64,000 nucleotides of DNA from Cohnella abietis (GTDB lineage Bacteria; Bacillota; Bacilli; Paenibacillales; Paenibacillaceae), in the NCBI RefSeq assembly GCF_004295585.1, contig NZ_AP019400.1, forward strand, positions 4,376,001 through 4,440,000. The letters run 5' to 3'. Of this stretch, positions 25,324 through 34,272 are shown one piece after another. The translations under genes were made by a program, and so were the position numbers. Positions within the stretch are counted from its first letter, which is position 1. Each line of letters begins with the position of its first letter. The notes below the pieces were generated by a model that did not search any database, was not told the origin of the DNA, and saw only the letters and a list, made by a program, of their open reading frames with translations.

Positions 25324-27044
25324 GAATGCACCTGCCTTGGCTGATCTCCCACTTCCACTTCCACTTCTGCTATCTGCGCATCCCATAAATCAACACTATA
25401 AGGATAGCCCTGCTCCAGCAAAAACCTCCCCCGATTGCGGGAAAATTCCACTTCATCCGTCCCCTCGCTTACTAGTGTGTAGAAGATTGCTCCCGAGCCT
25501 GTCTTTTTGGGCCTTAAAATACGCCCTAGCCGCTGCGCTTCCTCTTGTCTTGAGCCGTAGCTCCCCGATACTTGAATGGCAACTGACGCATCCGGGAGAT
25601 CTACTGCAAAGTTAGCAACCTTGGAAACAAGGAGCACGCGAATTTCCCCTCGGTTAAACTGATCGTACAATTCCTTCCGACTACGATTCGCCATTTCGCC
25701 TGTTATGAGTGGCAACGACAGCTCTCGAGATAGCTCATGTAATTGGTCCAAATATTGCCCTATAACAAGAGTTGGCACACCCGAATGGCGGTTCAATAAT
25801 GCTCTAACTACTTCCGTTTTACGCGGATTTTCTCCAGCTATACGGTGGCGATTCCTTTTAGGAGCGGTAGAGTAGCTTATCGCAGATTCGGGATCAAGCG
25901 GAACCCTCACTTCCTTGCAGGTGGCTTCGGCAATCCATCCTCTGCTCTCCATCGTTTTCCACGGAATTTCGTATCTTTTAGGTCCAATCAAAGCAAAAGC
26001 ATCGCCTTCTCGTCCATCTTCGCGCACAAGGGTAGCTGTTAATCCCAATCTTCTAGTTGCCTGAATATCAGCTGTAATCCGGAATACCGGAGCCGGTAAA
26101 AGATGAACCTCATCGTATATAATTAGTCCCCAATCGCGATTAACGAATAGCTGCAGATGGGGATACGTATCATCTTCTTTAGAGCGGCGGTGGGTCATAA
26201 CTTGGTATGTTGCTACTGTTATCGGCTTCACGTTTTTGATTTGTCCAGAGTATTCCCCGATATCATTATCCGTTAGTGTTGTATTTTTGAGCAGCTCTGA
26301 AATCCATTGAGAGACGGAAACACCGTTAGGAGTTAAAATAAGCGTTTCACACTTTAGTCGCGTAATTGCTGCCATTCCTACCCATGTCTTCCCTGCTCCA
26401 CAGGGCAATACCACAACACCACTGCCGCCATCCAATGCCTGGTTCCCTAACATGGCTTCGACCGCTTCCAGCTGATAATCTCTCAGAGTGACAGGGGCTC
26501 CAGAATCCATATGAGTTCGCAAGGACACATCTAATGCTTTCCCCGCATGAAAACCCGCTTCATCCTTAACGGGATATCCTCTAGCAGCAAGCTCCTGTTT
26601 AATCCAGCCACGTGAATCAGCCCGAATGTGGACATGGGTACCCGAAGGGGGCTGCAAGAAAACCTCAGCAATCTCCCCCCATAAGCACAAGTGCTCCATC
26701 AATTCGGCTGTTTCAGCAATCAGCATTAACCCACCATCATCGTGAACAAGGCGGATTTGACCATAGCTGTCCATATGCTTTCGGATGTCCTCTTGTACGT
26801 TGCTCGGTAGCACATATCGGGATAGCTCAGTTAGTCGCTGTAAAACAGACGATGAACTCCATCCGGATGCAGCAGCATTCCATAATGTGACCGGGGTTAT
26901 TTGATACGTGTGCCAAGCACCGGGACGCTTCTGAAGCTCAGCAATTCCTCTTAGGAAATCTCGTGCTTCTTCATATTCAGAATGGCGTTCATCTAGCAAT
27001 AACGTGCCATCGGATTGAACCCATAAAGGTCTTGTATTGTTCAT
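25320..27044 (-). CDS. XPB/Ssl2-type DNA repair helicase
   Basis: An SF2 3'-5' DNA helicase, 574 residues. The N-terminal XPB-type domain (about 1-170) is followed by Walker A PCGAGKTWVG (214-223), the DEVH box (311-314), TATLVREDGREGD with the XPB-specific RED motif (341-343), and the C-terminal RecA fold with QVSGSYGSRQEEAQRLGRILRP (motif VI). AAGGAGGG precedes the ATG. The overlap with the downstream partner gene indicates an obligate pair. Bacterial XPB is patchily distributed, which suggests past horizontal spread. Confidence 0.92.
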   Translation of the reverse strand: MNNTRPLWVQSDGTLLLDERHSEYEEARDFLRGIAELQKRPGAWHTYQITPVTLWNAAASGWSSSSVLQRLTELSRYVLPSNVQEDIRKHMDSYGQIRLVHDDGGLMLIAETAELMEHLCLWGEIAEVFLQPPSGTHVHIRADSRGWIKQELAARGYPVKDEAGFHAGKALDVSLRTHMDSGAPVTLRDYQLEAVEAMLGNQALDGGSGVVVLPCGAGKTWVGMAAITRLKCETLILTPNGVSVSQWISELLKNTTLTDNDIGEYSGQIKNVKPITVATYQVMTHRRSKEDDTYPHLQLFVNRDWGLIIYDEVHLLPAPVFRITADIQATRRLGLTATLVREDGREGDAFALIGPKRYEIPWKTMESRGWIAEATCKEVRVPLDPESAISYSTAPKRNRHRIAGENPRKTEVVRALLNRHSGVPTLVIGQYLDQLHELSRELSLPLITGEMANRSRKELYDQFNRGEIRVLLVSKVANFAVDLPDASVAIQVSGSYGSRQEEAQRLGRILRPKKTGSGAIFYTLVSEGTDEVEFSRNRGRFLLEQGYPYSVDLWDAQIAEVEVEVGDQPRQVHS

Positions 27045-27109
27045 CTGGCAACCCTCCTTACCCTCATCAGCCTTCCCTTCCCAAATTTGTTAATGCATCT
27101 TTATCCAAA

Positions 27110-27163
27110 ACAAATAAAAAGGGCCTTCCCATTAGGTCAAGATGACCTGTGGCGAAAGCCCTT
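27110..27163 (-). terminator. Terminator of the M20 amidohydrolase gene
   Basis: The minus-strand hairpin AAGGGCTTTCGCC...GGGAAGGCCCTT encloses an inner AGGTCA/TGACCT stem and is followed by TTTTATTTG. Confidence 0.85.
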
Positions 27164-27228
27164 AATGTAGCAATTGTATGAGTTTGAGCAAGTTTGAAAA
27201 TGGACCTTTTAGTACAAAGTAGGCTTTC

Positions 27229-28404
27229 TTATCGGGCTTCCTTAGCCGCATCGTCTGATACAGCAATTAGGAGCTTTGCCGCAATAAGCATTGCCCGCTC
27301 ATCTATATCGAACATAGGATGATGATGTGGTGGCGATGCACCGTCCTGTAAGCCTGCACCTACGAAAAAGAAGCAACCGGGACGCTGCTCTAGGTAATAA
27401 GCGAAATCTTCCCCAGCCATAATCTGATCGCAAGGTCCTTGATCCGTTTCCGGTAACCATTCGGATATGATGCGAAGCACCCTACCCGCCTCATTCACAT
27501 CGTTCACAACTGGAGGATAGCCTTCCACATACTTCAGGGTAAACTCACACCCATACATCTCGCATGTGCTCTTCACAATTTCCTCGAGCCTTCTTCTAGT
27601 AAGGCTCCTAACTTCCTTATTAAAGGACCGAACCGTTCCACTTAGCTTACATCTCTCCGCAATAACATTATTCGCGGAACCTGCATTAAATCTTCCTACT
27701 GATACGACAGCAGCATCTAAAGGGTTAACGCTTCGCGAAACAATCGTTTGGAGAGCCATAACCAGAGAGGATCCGACCACAAGCGCATCCTTACATTGAT
27801 GAGGAAGGCCACCGTGGCCTCCTTTACCGATAATTTCAATCTCAAACTCATCCGGAGTAGCCATAAACGCACCAGGACGTGTTGCAGCCGTACCATAGGG
27901 CATTGGTGCCCAGAGGTGAATGCCATAGATACAATCTACGCCCTCAAGAGCACCCTCTTCGATCATGCGTATAGCGCCGCCAGGCAATACTTCCTCGCCT
28001 GGCTGGAAAATAAAAATTCTTGTTCCCACCATTTCATTCTGGTGAAGGCTATAATATCGGGCTATAGCTAGCAGTTCAGACGTATGTCCATCGTGACCGC
28101 AAGCGTGCATTACACCAGGAACAGTGGAAGAATATGAACTGTTCTTGGCATCCTGAATCGGTAGGGCATCTATATCTGCTCTAAGCGCTATCGTGCGCCC
28201 TGGTAATTTCCCAACTAGCTTAGCGATAACTCCAGTCCCGGCAACGCCACGCCGGACTTCAAGTCCCCAGGATGACAATAAATTAGCAATCATAAGAGAT
28301 GTTTGGTGTTCTTCGAAGCTTAGCTCTGGGTACTGATGTAAATGACGGCGCCAAGTCACCATATCATCGTATAGCGACAGCAGTGTCTGTTCATGAACTG
28401 TCAT
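27229..28404 (-). CDS. M20D family amidohydrolase/carboxypeptidase
   Basis: A zinc (or Mn) hydrolase of N-acyl or N-carbamoyl amino acids, HipO/YxeP-like, 391 residues. Visible motifs are WRRHLHQYPELSFEEH (18-33), ALRADIDALPI, MHACGHDGHT with metal-ligand Cys/His, FQPGEE with catalytic Glu pair, and AGEDFAYYLEQRPGCFFFVG near the C-terminus. There is no signal peptide, so it is cytosolic. Substrates within this family vary and cannot be assigned. It is monocistronic with a downstream terminator. Confidence 0.9.
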   Translation of the reverse strand: MTVHEQTLLSLYDDMVTWRRHLHQYPELSFEEHQTSLMIANLLSSWGLEVRRGVAGTGVIAKLVGKLPGRTIALRADIDALPIQDAKNSSYSSTVPGVMHACGHDGHTSELLAIARYYSLHQNEMVGTRIFIFQPGEEVLPGGAIRMIEEGALEGVDCIYGIHLWAPMPYGTAATRPGAFMATPDEFEIEIIGKGGHGGLPHQCKDALVVGSSLVMALQTIVSRSVNPLDAAVVSVGRFNAGSANNVIAERCKLSGTVRSFNKEVRSLTRRRLEEIVKSTCEMYGCEFTLKYVEGYPPVVNDVNEAGRVLRIISEWLPETDQGPCDQIMAGEDFAYYLEQRPGCFFFVGAGLQDGASPPHHHPMFDIDERAMLIAAKLLIAVSDDAAKEAR

Positions 28405-28606
28405 GATGACGCCTCCCTTAACGTGCTCTGTTTATTGTACTATTGTATCAGAAAGAATGCCCTCACGTAACCTTGCCTACCTACAGTAGGAGATAAATGT
28501 CAATGAACGTTCTAACTTGGGACGGTTGTGGGCTTGCAGAAGGTTCGTAAACCGTCTATCATGTAATGGAACAATGCTTGTTTGACCTTCCAAAGGAGGA
28601 TTATCA

Positions 28607-28951
28607 ATGTTACTCGACAATACAGGATTAAACGGAATGCGCAGCGACCTTGGACATTTGGACGAATCCGGAGACAAATTAGGCTTCGTACGTTGGCAGT
28701 GGGAATATCGCCGTGCTACATATGATCTTAAGCTGCATGATCGCACGAACGGGCAAGATTACTTCTTACGCATTACGACTAGGGCTATAGAAGGAAAGCT
28801 TGAGAATCCGGATGCCATACTTGAAGTGGAAGCGGTCTATATTGGTCGCGCTACCTTCCCTCATGGCTTAGATTATGAATCACCAATTCCCCAACCGATT
28901 TTGAATGCCGCAACGCAGCGTACACAGGATTTAAAAAAGCTGCTTTCTTGA
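28607..28951 (+). CDS. YugN-like family protein
   Basis: A 114-residue cytosolic protein of unknown function found in Bacillales. The YugN pattern is recognisable: NTGLNGMRSDLGHLDE, VRWQWEYRRATYDLK, DYFLRITTRAIEGKLENPDA and ATFPHGLDYE. AAAGGAGG precedes the ATG by 8 bases. It lies 19 bp upstream of ftsW with no terminator between, so the two are probably co-transcribed. No catalytic residues are evident. Confidence 0.8.
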   Translation: MLLDNTGLNGMRSDLGHLDESGDKLGFVRWQWEYRRATYDLKLHDRTNGQDYFLRITTRAIEGKLENPDAILEVEAVYIGRATFPHGLDYESPIPQPILNAATQRTQDLKKLLS

Positions 28952-28970
28952 CGGCACGGAGGAAACAGAG

Positions 28971-30152
28971 ATGAAGACTCTGGAAAGCAAACAGCGAGGC
29001 ACACCTGATTTTCTGTTGCTTATTCTAACGCTTCTTCTCGTGGCTTTCGGACTAATTATGGTATTCAGCGCCAGCTCCAGCATGGCAGTATCTAAATCCG
29101 TATATAACAATGACGCTCTATATTTTGTGAAGCGTCAATTAATATGGGTCGGGTTAGGTACGTTCGTCATGCTGGTCATGATGAATATCCATTTCCAGAG
29201 GTTTAAGAAGCTATTTAAGTTATTTTTCATCGGAACACTCGTTCTGCTTTTTCTTGTTGCTATTATTGGTGTTGAGAAAAATGGAGCGAAAAGCTGGATC
29301 GAAATTGGTAGCTTTAGCTTGCAACCGACTGAGTTTGCCAAGCTAGCTATCATTTTATATTTAGCAGCCATTATTGCTAAGAAAGATGAGAAGTTCCGCG
29401 AATTCAAGCGCGGATTGCTTCCCGTCATGATCGTAGTAGGCTTTTTTGCTTTCTTGATCATGCTCCAGCCTGACTTCGGCTCCTGTGCCATACTCGTCAT
29501 GTGCGCATCTGCCATGATGATCGCTGGCGGCTCGAATTTGAAGCATGTTCTATTGTCTGCAGGAGTATTGCTCGGTCTTGCAGCACTTGGGACAAGCTTT
29601 TATTTTCTCATTAACGACAATGCCAGCTTCGGGTTTCGGGGTGCACGCTTTACCGCTTTTCTGGACCCTCTCGCGGATCAGCAGGCGACAGGTTATCATC
29701 TAACCCGTTCTCTTGAAGCATTTGGTCATGGAGGCTTCTCCGGAGCAGGACTTGGCCATAGCGTGCAGAAGCTCTTTTACTTACCTTATGCTTATAATGA
29801 CTTTATCTTTGCCGTCATTGGGGAAGAGCTCGGTTTTATCGGGACGACTTTGTTTATCTTGTTCTTTATTATATTTCTCTGGAGAGCGCTAATCGTCTCC
29901 CTTCGATGCCCTGATATTTATGGCACTCTAGTTGGCGTAGGTTTAGTATCGCTAATCTCCATCCAAGCGCTAATCAATATGGGAGGCGTTAGTGGCGCCA
30001 TTCCTATTACAGGTGTCACTTTACCCTTCGTTAGCTATGGTGGATCCTCTATGCTAACGTTGCTAATGGGCATGGGAGTACTGCTTAGTATATCAAGAGA
30101 GTATAATCGTGTAGAAAAAGAACAAACTGCCCCTTTTTCCAAGCAAGGCTAA
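28971..30152 (+). CDS. ftsW: SEDS peptidoglycan polymerase FtsW/SpoVE
   Basis: A glycosyltransferase of the shape, elongation, division and sporulation family, polymerising lipid II at the septum with a class B PBP. The 393-residue product has about 10 helices. Family motifs include FSASSSMAVSKS after TM1, GAKSWIEIGSFSLQPTEFAKLA (extracellular to TM4), FRGARFTAFLDPLAD, GYHLTRSLEAFGHGGFSGAGLG, and GVTLPFVSYGGSSMLTLL in the last part. GGAGG precedes the ATG. It could be FtsW or the spore cortex paralogue SpoVE; sequence alone here cannot separate the two. It ends at a strong terminator. Confidence 0.9.
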   Translation: MKTLESKQRGTPDFLLLILTLLLVAFGLIMVFSASSSMAVSKSVYNNDALYFVKRQLIWVGLGTFVMLVMMNIHFQRFKKLFKLFFIGTLVLLFLVAIIGVEKNGAKSWIEIGSFSLQPTEFAKLAIILYLAAIIAKKDEKFREFKRGLLPVMIVVGFFAFLIMLQPDFGSCAILVMCASAMMIAGGSNLKHVLLSAGVLLGLAALGTSFYFLINDNASFGFRGARFTAFLDPLADQQATGYHLTRSLEAFGHGGFSGAGLGHSVQKLFYLPYAYNDFIFAVIGEELGFIGTTLFILFFIIFLWRALIVSLRCPDIYGTLVGVGLVSLISIQALINMGGVSGAIPITGVTLPFVSYGGSSMLTLLMGMGVLLSISREYNRVEKEQTAPFSKQG

Positions 30153-30200
30153 AAAAAACGTGACCAAGCTGCTTTATAAATCAGCTTGGTCACGTTTTTT
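30151..30200. terminator. Bidirectional terminator between ftsW and the Asp23-like gene
   Basis: AAAAAACGTGACCAAGCTG...CAGCTTGGTCACGTTTTTT is a 19-bp-arm inverted repeat between convergent genes. Confidence 0.95.
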
Positions 30201-30212
30201 AGTTGATAAGGC

Positions 30213-30590
30213 CTATTTTACTCGATGTGCCTCTTCTGTTTCGTCATCCTTGAATGCTACGCCTTCAACCTTAACGTTCACTTCAACAACGTTAAGTCCA
30301 GTCATATTCTCAACCGCTTCTCGGACATTATCCTGCAGTCGGCGCCCAACCTCTTGAATCGGAATACCATATTGCACTACGATTCTTAGATCAATGGCTG
30401 CCTCTACTTGCCCAACCTCTACGGACACACCCTTCTGAGCGTTACGTCCACTAAGTCGTTTGGCCAAGCCTTCCGAAATTCCGCCCGACATAGCGGCGAC
30501 TCCGGGTGTCTCTAATGCCGCTAATCCTGCAATGGTAGCGACTACATCATCTGAAATACGAATTAAACCTTGCTGCTGCTCTTCCGTCAT
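30213..30590 (-). CDS. Asp23/Gls24 family envelope stress protein
   Basis: A 125-residue protein of the Asp23/Gls24 (DUF322) family, linked in Firmicutes to cell envelope stress and membrane-associated scaffolds. Visible are IRISDDVVATIAGLAALETPGVAAMSGG, a beta-strand SVEVGQVEAAIDLRIVVQYG, and NVREAVENMTGLNVVEVNVKVEGV. There is no membrane segment of its own. It is monocistronic, convergent with ftsW, sharing its terminator. The specific paralogue (AmaP-linked or YloU-type) cannot be named. Confidence 0.9.
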   Translation of the reverse strand: MTEEQQQGLIRISDDVVATIAGLAALETPGVAAMSGGISEGLAKRLSGRNAQKGVSVEVGQVEAAIDLRIVVQYGIPIQEVGRRLQDNVREAVENMTGLNVVEVNVKVEGVAFKDDETEEAHRVK

Positions 30591-30782
30591 GGCGGCTCAC
30601 TCTCCCGAACCTAGTATGTTTCCATTGTAAAGGATGAATAAGCGAGAAGCAACCGAAAGGATTGCCAGCATATCCCACTCTTTATTTTATCTAAATATGT
30701 ACGTTTACTTCATAATACTTATTGGGTATAGTAGGAAATGCTAAATCTGCATTCTAAAATTGCCAGCTGATGGGGTGTCAGT

Positions 30783-31844
30783 ATGATGAAAAAAATGTTT
30801 TTCCCTTTATTAATCTTTACTTTTGCGCTTAGTGCTCTATCTCATTTCATGAAATGGGGAGCAGAAATTGAATTCGCGTTAGCTGGCTTAGCGATTTTAT
30901 TCGCTGCGGGTCTTCTCGGTAAAGCGACCGAATCAGTTGCGCATTACGCAGGACAGCGGCTTGGAGGATTTCTTAACGCCACATTTGGCAACGCGGCCGA
31001 GCTCATTATTGCGATCTTCCTGATCAAAGAAGGATTGTTCGACATTGTTAAAGCCAGCTTGACCGGAGCAATTATCGGTAACCTGCTTCTAGTCCTCGGA
31101 GCAAGCGCATTAATAGGTGGTATAAAATTTAAAGAGCAGAAATTCAACGTTCACCTCGCTGGCCAGAATGCTTCCTTAATGCTGCTTGGCATTATTGCCC
31201 TCTTCATCCCAGCAATCTTCGTCAAAACAGAGCATATTTCTACAGAAAATACGCTGACGATTAGTATCATTGTTGCTGCTTTTCTTATTTTCGCCTACCT
31301 AGGGTGGTTGGTCTACTCCATGTTCACGCATAAAGACTTGCTAGAGGATCACGTAGATACGCAAGCCGATCATGGTGAAGTAGCCGCATGGTCACGTGGA
31401 AAGTCCATTTTCTATCTCGTTGTCGCTACAGTAATGGTCGCATTCATTAGTGAATGGCTCGTACATACGCTTGACACGTTCTCCTCGCGCTTTGGGCTTT
31501 CCGAATTATTCGTGGGTGCATTTGTAGTCGCGATAGTCGGCAACGCCGCTGAGCACAGCGCAGCGGTTATGCTTGCTCTGAAGAACAAGATGGGCGCCGC
31601 AGTAGAGATCGCTGTTGGCAGCAGTCTACAAATCGCTTTGTTCGTAGCTCCTGTCCTCGTATTCATCAGCCTGCTCTTCGGAGATGGAATGAATTTAATA
31701 TTCTCTACGATAGAGCTTGCCGCTATCGGCGTTGCAGTACTGATTGCCACCTCTATTTCTCGAGACGGCGCAACAACATGGTTTGAGGGAAAGCTGCTGC
31801 TTATCGTCTACGTCATTCTGGGCGTTTCCTTCTACTTCGTGTAA
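30783..31844 (+). CDS. Ca2+/H+ antiporter (CAX family, YfkE-like)
   Basis: A membrane exchanger exporting Ca2+ in exchange for protons; 353 residues and about 11 helices. The two inverted CAX alpha-repeats are clear: GFLNATFGNAAELIIAIFLIKEG (about 60-82) and GAFVVAIVGNAAEHSAAVMLALKNKMGAAVEIAVGSSLQIALF (about 240-282), each with the GNAxE ion-binding glutamate. An acidic loop (HKDLLEDHVDTQADHGE) joins the halves. Two adjacent ATG codons occur at the start. It is the second Ca2+ exporter in this window besides the P-type ATPase. Confidence 0.92.
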   Translation: MMKKMFFPLLIFTFALSALSHFMKWGAEIEFALAGLAILFAAGLLGKATESVAHYAGQRLGGFLNATFGNAAELIIAIFLIKEGLFDIVKASLTGAIIGNLLLVLGASALIGGIKFKEQKFNVHLAGQNASLMLLGIIALFIPAIFVKTEHISTENTLTISIIVAAFLIFAYLGWLVYSMFTHKDLLEDHVDTQADHGEVAAWSRGKSIFYLVVATVMVAFISEWLVHTLDTFSSRFGLSELFVGAFVVAIVGNAAEHSAAVMLALKNKMGAAVEIAVGSSLQIALFVAPVLVFISLLFGDGMNLIFSTIELAAIGVAVLIATSISRDGATTWFEGKLLLIVYVILGVSFYFV

Positions 31845-31872
31845 TTTAAAGCTTCAGAACCATTAACAGGCC

Positions 31873-31920
31873 AAGCAAAAACGTTGAAAGCCATCCTTCA
31901 CGGCGTTCAACGTTTTTGTC
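31873..31920 (+). repeat. Element B, hairpin 1 copy (after the Ca2+/H+ antiporter)
   Basis: AAGCAAAAACGTTGAAAGCC-ATCCTTCAC-GGCGTTCAACG TTTTT. It matches the first hairpin of element B and may also terminate the antiporter gene on the + strand. Element A copy 2 starts 10 bases further on. Confidence 0.7.
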
Positions 31921-31930
31921 GGAGTGACGA

Positions 31931-32149
31931 TGCATATGCCAACGAACCCCGCAACTCTTATTTACTCAAAATGTAATACTTTTATTTTGTAAACTCCAAG
32001 CACTTTATATCCAGCAAAGTAGCTTCGTTCCTCCTAAATATGACTCATTAACGCCGCTGAAGTTCGTTTAGAAATTAAAAGGAGTCATTTTATCGGTAAT
32101 AAGCACGATGCGGTTCGTTAGCCAAGACACACATTTCCCTCTTGTGTGC
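31931..32149. repeat. Dispersed element A, copy 2
   Basis: Same ~215-bp element as at 757 and 47366. This copy shows the clearest outer stem: GCCAACGAACCCCGC (31938-31952) against GCGGTTCGTTAGCC (32110-32123). The conserved block CTTATATCCAGCAAAGTAGC lies in the centre. It is followed to about 32245 by degenerate G-rich units of the form GCGGGATGCGGGA. No coding capacity is supported. Confidence 0.75.
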
Positions 32150-32278
32150 GGGATACGGGATGTGGTGCCGGAATGTGGGACGCGGACTCGGGGTATGGAA
32201 CGCAGGAGACGGAACGCGGGATGCGGGAGACAATGGTATGTGGTACTCATTATGTGATTTCATACTTTCTGATAGGCG

Positions 32279-32326
32279 AAAAAAAGAAGAGAAGCAACCC
32301 CATCGGGTTGCTACTCTTCTTTTCTT
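32279..32326 (-). terminator. Terminator of ylaN
   Basis: The minus-strand arms AGAAGAG-AGCAACCC and GGGTTGCT-CTCTTCT are followed by TTTTTT. The left arm includes the ylaN stop codon. Confidence 0.85.
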
Positions 32327-32601
32327 TCTAATGCCTCGTATAAAATCGCCAGATTCCGTTCCAGCTGACTTATTAACCATTTCCCCGCGCCTTCTTCAAC
32401 TAATCCTGTCCTTACCGCGAAATCAACCGCTCTCGAGAAGCCATACATCTGGGTGTCCAGTACTTCCTCATATAGCGGGCATTTGCGGGTTGTCAGGTTC
32501 TCCATCTGGATGGCGATTAATTTCTCAATTTTATCGGCATCTTCCTGAAGAAGACGTGCTGCCTTTTGATTCAGATCGATGATTGTGTCCGATGCTGCCA
32601 T
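32311..32601 (-). CDS. ylaN: YlaN family protein (DUF1507)
   Basis: A 96-residue Firmicute protein, essential or conditionally essential under iron limitation; YlaN is reported to bind Fur and relieve Fur repression. The hallmark CPLYEEVLDTQMYGFSRAVDFAVRTGLVEE is present and nearly identical to B. subtilis YlaN. The ATG at 32601 is chosen to match the family N-terminus (MAASDTIIDLNQKAARLL); the frame extends seven codons upstream. It is monocistronic, with its own terminator overlapping the stop codon. A Fur-box-like promoter lies 6.4 kb away before the ferritin cluster. Confidence 0.92.
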   Translation of the reverse strand: MAASDTIIDLNQKAARLLQEDADKIEKLIAIQMENLTTRKCPLYEEVLDTQMYGFSRAVDFAVRTGLVEEGAGKWLISQLERNLAILYEALERKEE

Positions 32602-32746
32602 TCCCACTCCCCCTGTGCCCAAACTCCCAATAAAAAACGCTCAGTTGCGTCAATGTTAAAACTTTAACTCCACGACTTGTCTAGCTATCACTTTTATATT
32701 AGACGATATTGGACAGAAGTACAAGATCACGTCGCCCCGTATTTAC

Positions 32747-32783
32747 GAAAAAAACACCTCAACTATAGTTGAGGTGTTTTTTT
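32747..32783. terminator. Terminator of the HPr-like gene
   Basis: AAAAAAACACCTCAAC-TATA-GTTGAGGTGTTTTTTT is a perfect stem, T-rich on both strands. Confidence 0.95.
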
Positions 32784-32810
32784 AACCCATATTTTCTCTG
32801 AATTGTCTTA

Positions 32811-33050
32811 CTATTCCACAACTTTAACGTTCAAGCTGTGCTTAGCGAAAATTTCACCAAGTTCCTTCTTCGCTTCGTCAGCATCAGGTCCATGAACATG
32901 AAGCTCATACGAAAGGTTGCCCACTAGCGTAGTGAACAGTCCCAGAATACTTTTTACATCAATGTACTTACTTTCCGCTTGAAGAACGATAGAAGAACGG
33001 TATTTGTTAGCTGCTTGGGACAATTCTACAATAGCCGCATTGTTCGACAT
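32811..33050 (-). CDS. HPr-fold protein lacking the phosphocarrier histidine
   Basis: A 79-residue protein aligning to HPr over most of its length: AANKYRSSIVLQAESKYIDVKSILGLFTTLVGNLSYELHVHGPDADEAKKEL. The first strand and the His-15 loop (GLHARPA) are missing. The Ser-46 region is kept as KSILGL, the HPr kinase target in true HPr/Crh. It cannot carry phosphate from enzyme I. A Crh-like regulatory role (binding CcpA when Ser-phosphorylated) is possible but speculative. It is preceded by GGAGG and ends at a perfect terminator; monocistronic. Confidence 0.8.
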   Translation of the reverse strand: MSNNAAIVELSQAANKYRSSIVLQAESKYIDVKSILGLFTTLVGNLSYELHVHGPDADEAKKELGEIFAKHSLNVKVVE

Positions 33051-33134
33051 AGGATACCCTCCTAAATTTTAGGCATTTAGATTTCTTTCACATCATACCT
33101 TGTTCCCCCAAATTCACGCAAGGGGGAATATACA

Positions 33135-34250
33135 CTATTTCAAGGAATCAGGATTGAGCCCTTCTAATTCAGGAATAACGAAAATACCATCTTTTCGAAT
33201 TAATACATCGTCAAAATAAACCTCACCACCACCATATTCAGGCCGCTGGATGAGCACAAGATCCCAGTGTATGGAGGAACGGTTTCCATTATCGGTTACC
33301 TCGTAGGCTTGCCCAGGGGTGAAGTGCAGGCTACCTGCAATCTTCTCGTCAAACAAAGTATCTTTCATCGGATGCAAAATATAAGGATTAAAGCCTAAGC
33401 TGAATTCACCAATATAACGAGCCCCTTCATCACTGTCTAGGAGAGCATTGATTCGATCCGTATCGTTAGCGGTTGCTTCAACAATTTTACCGTTCTCGAA
33501 TGTGAATTTTACATTTTCATAAGTAAAGCCATTATATACACTTGGAGTATTGTAAGAGATTGTACCGTTTACCGAGTCACGAACCGGACAAGAATACACT
33601 TCCCCATCTGGAATATTCCTTTCCCCAGAACACTTCTGCGCTCCAATACCTTTTATAGAAAAGTTCAGATCTGTCCCCGGCGCAACAATTCTTACTTTAT
33701 CTGTTTTACTCATCAGTTCCTGCAGCGGGTCCATGGCACGATCCATTTTCCCATAATCAAGGTTACAAACATCAAAGTAGAAATTCTCGAATGCTTCCGT
33801 GCTCATATTCGCCAACTGGGCCATCGATGCATTCGGATAGCGTAAAATAACCCACTTAGTTTTCTTGACTCTCTGCTCCATGTGAACGGGATGACGATGA
33901 ATCCGATCATATGATTTCATTTTATTAGCAGGAACATCGGCAAGCTCGTTCACGTTTTCACCCGCACGAATACCTATGTAGCCTTGCATCTTCTTCATTC
34001 TCTCCAAATCATAAGCTGCCCAGGTTGCCAATTGCTCATCAGTTGAGTTATTAAGTAGCGTGCGAGTTACGGAACGATCCTCAATCTCGATAAATGGGTT
34101 ACCACCTAGCTTAGCCACTTCTTCAATAAGACATTTCAACAATTCTCTCTCTGAACCAATCATCTCGATAAGAACATTATCGCCTGGCTGTACCTTGATA
34201 GAGTAACCTGCCAAATTGGCAGCTAATTTTTGCAGACGCGGATCTCTCAT
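33135..34250 (-). CDS. Aminopeptidase, M29 family (AmpS/AmpT-like)
   Basis: A cytosolic metallo-aminopeptidase with broad N-terminal specificity; 371 residues, slightly shorter than AmpS (about 410). Family features are MRDPRLQKLAANLAGYSIKVQPGDNV at the start, PGTDLNFSIKG, GEVYSCPVRDSVNGTISYN, the metal-site segments GEFSLGFNP and SLHFTPGQAYEV, and SSIHWDLVLI near the C-terminus. It is monocistronic. The physiological substrate is unknown. Confidence 0.92.
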   Translation of the reverse strand: MRDPRLQKLAANLAGYSIKVQPGDNVLIEMIGSERELLKCLIEEVAKLGGNPFIEIEDRSVTRTLLNNSTDEQLATWAAYDLERMKKMQGYIGIRAGENVNELADVPANKMKSYDRIHRHPVHMEQRVKKTKWVILRYPNASMAQLANMSTEAFENFYFDVCNLDYGKMDRAMDPLQELMSKTDKVRIVAPGTDLNFSIKGIGAQKCSGERNIPDGEVYSCPVRDSVNGTISYNTPSVYNGFTYENVKFTFENGKIVEATANDTDRINALLDSDEGARYIGEFSLGFNPYILHPMKDTLFDEKIAGSLHFTPGQAYEVTDNGNRSSIHWDLVLIQRPEYGGGEVYFDDVLIRKDGIFVIPELEGLNPDSLK

Positions 34251-34272
34251 CGTTATTTATCTCCTTTGTGCA

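Noticed and set aside
28477..28746. 89-codon minus-strand frame
   Set aside because: Antisense to the start of the yugN-like gene, without a ribosome site or recognisable product.
32142..32582. 146-codon open frame on the + strand
   Set aside because: It covers the element A right end, the G-rich tail and the antisense of ylaN; no homology signal or ribosome site.
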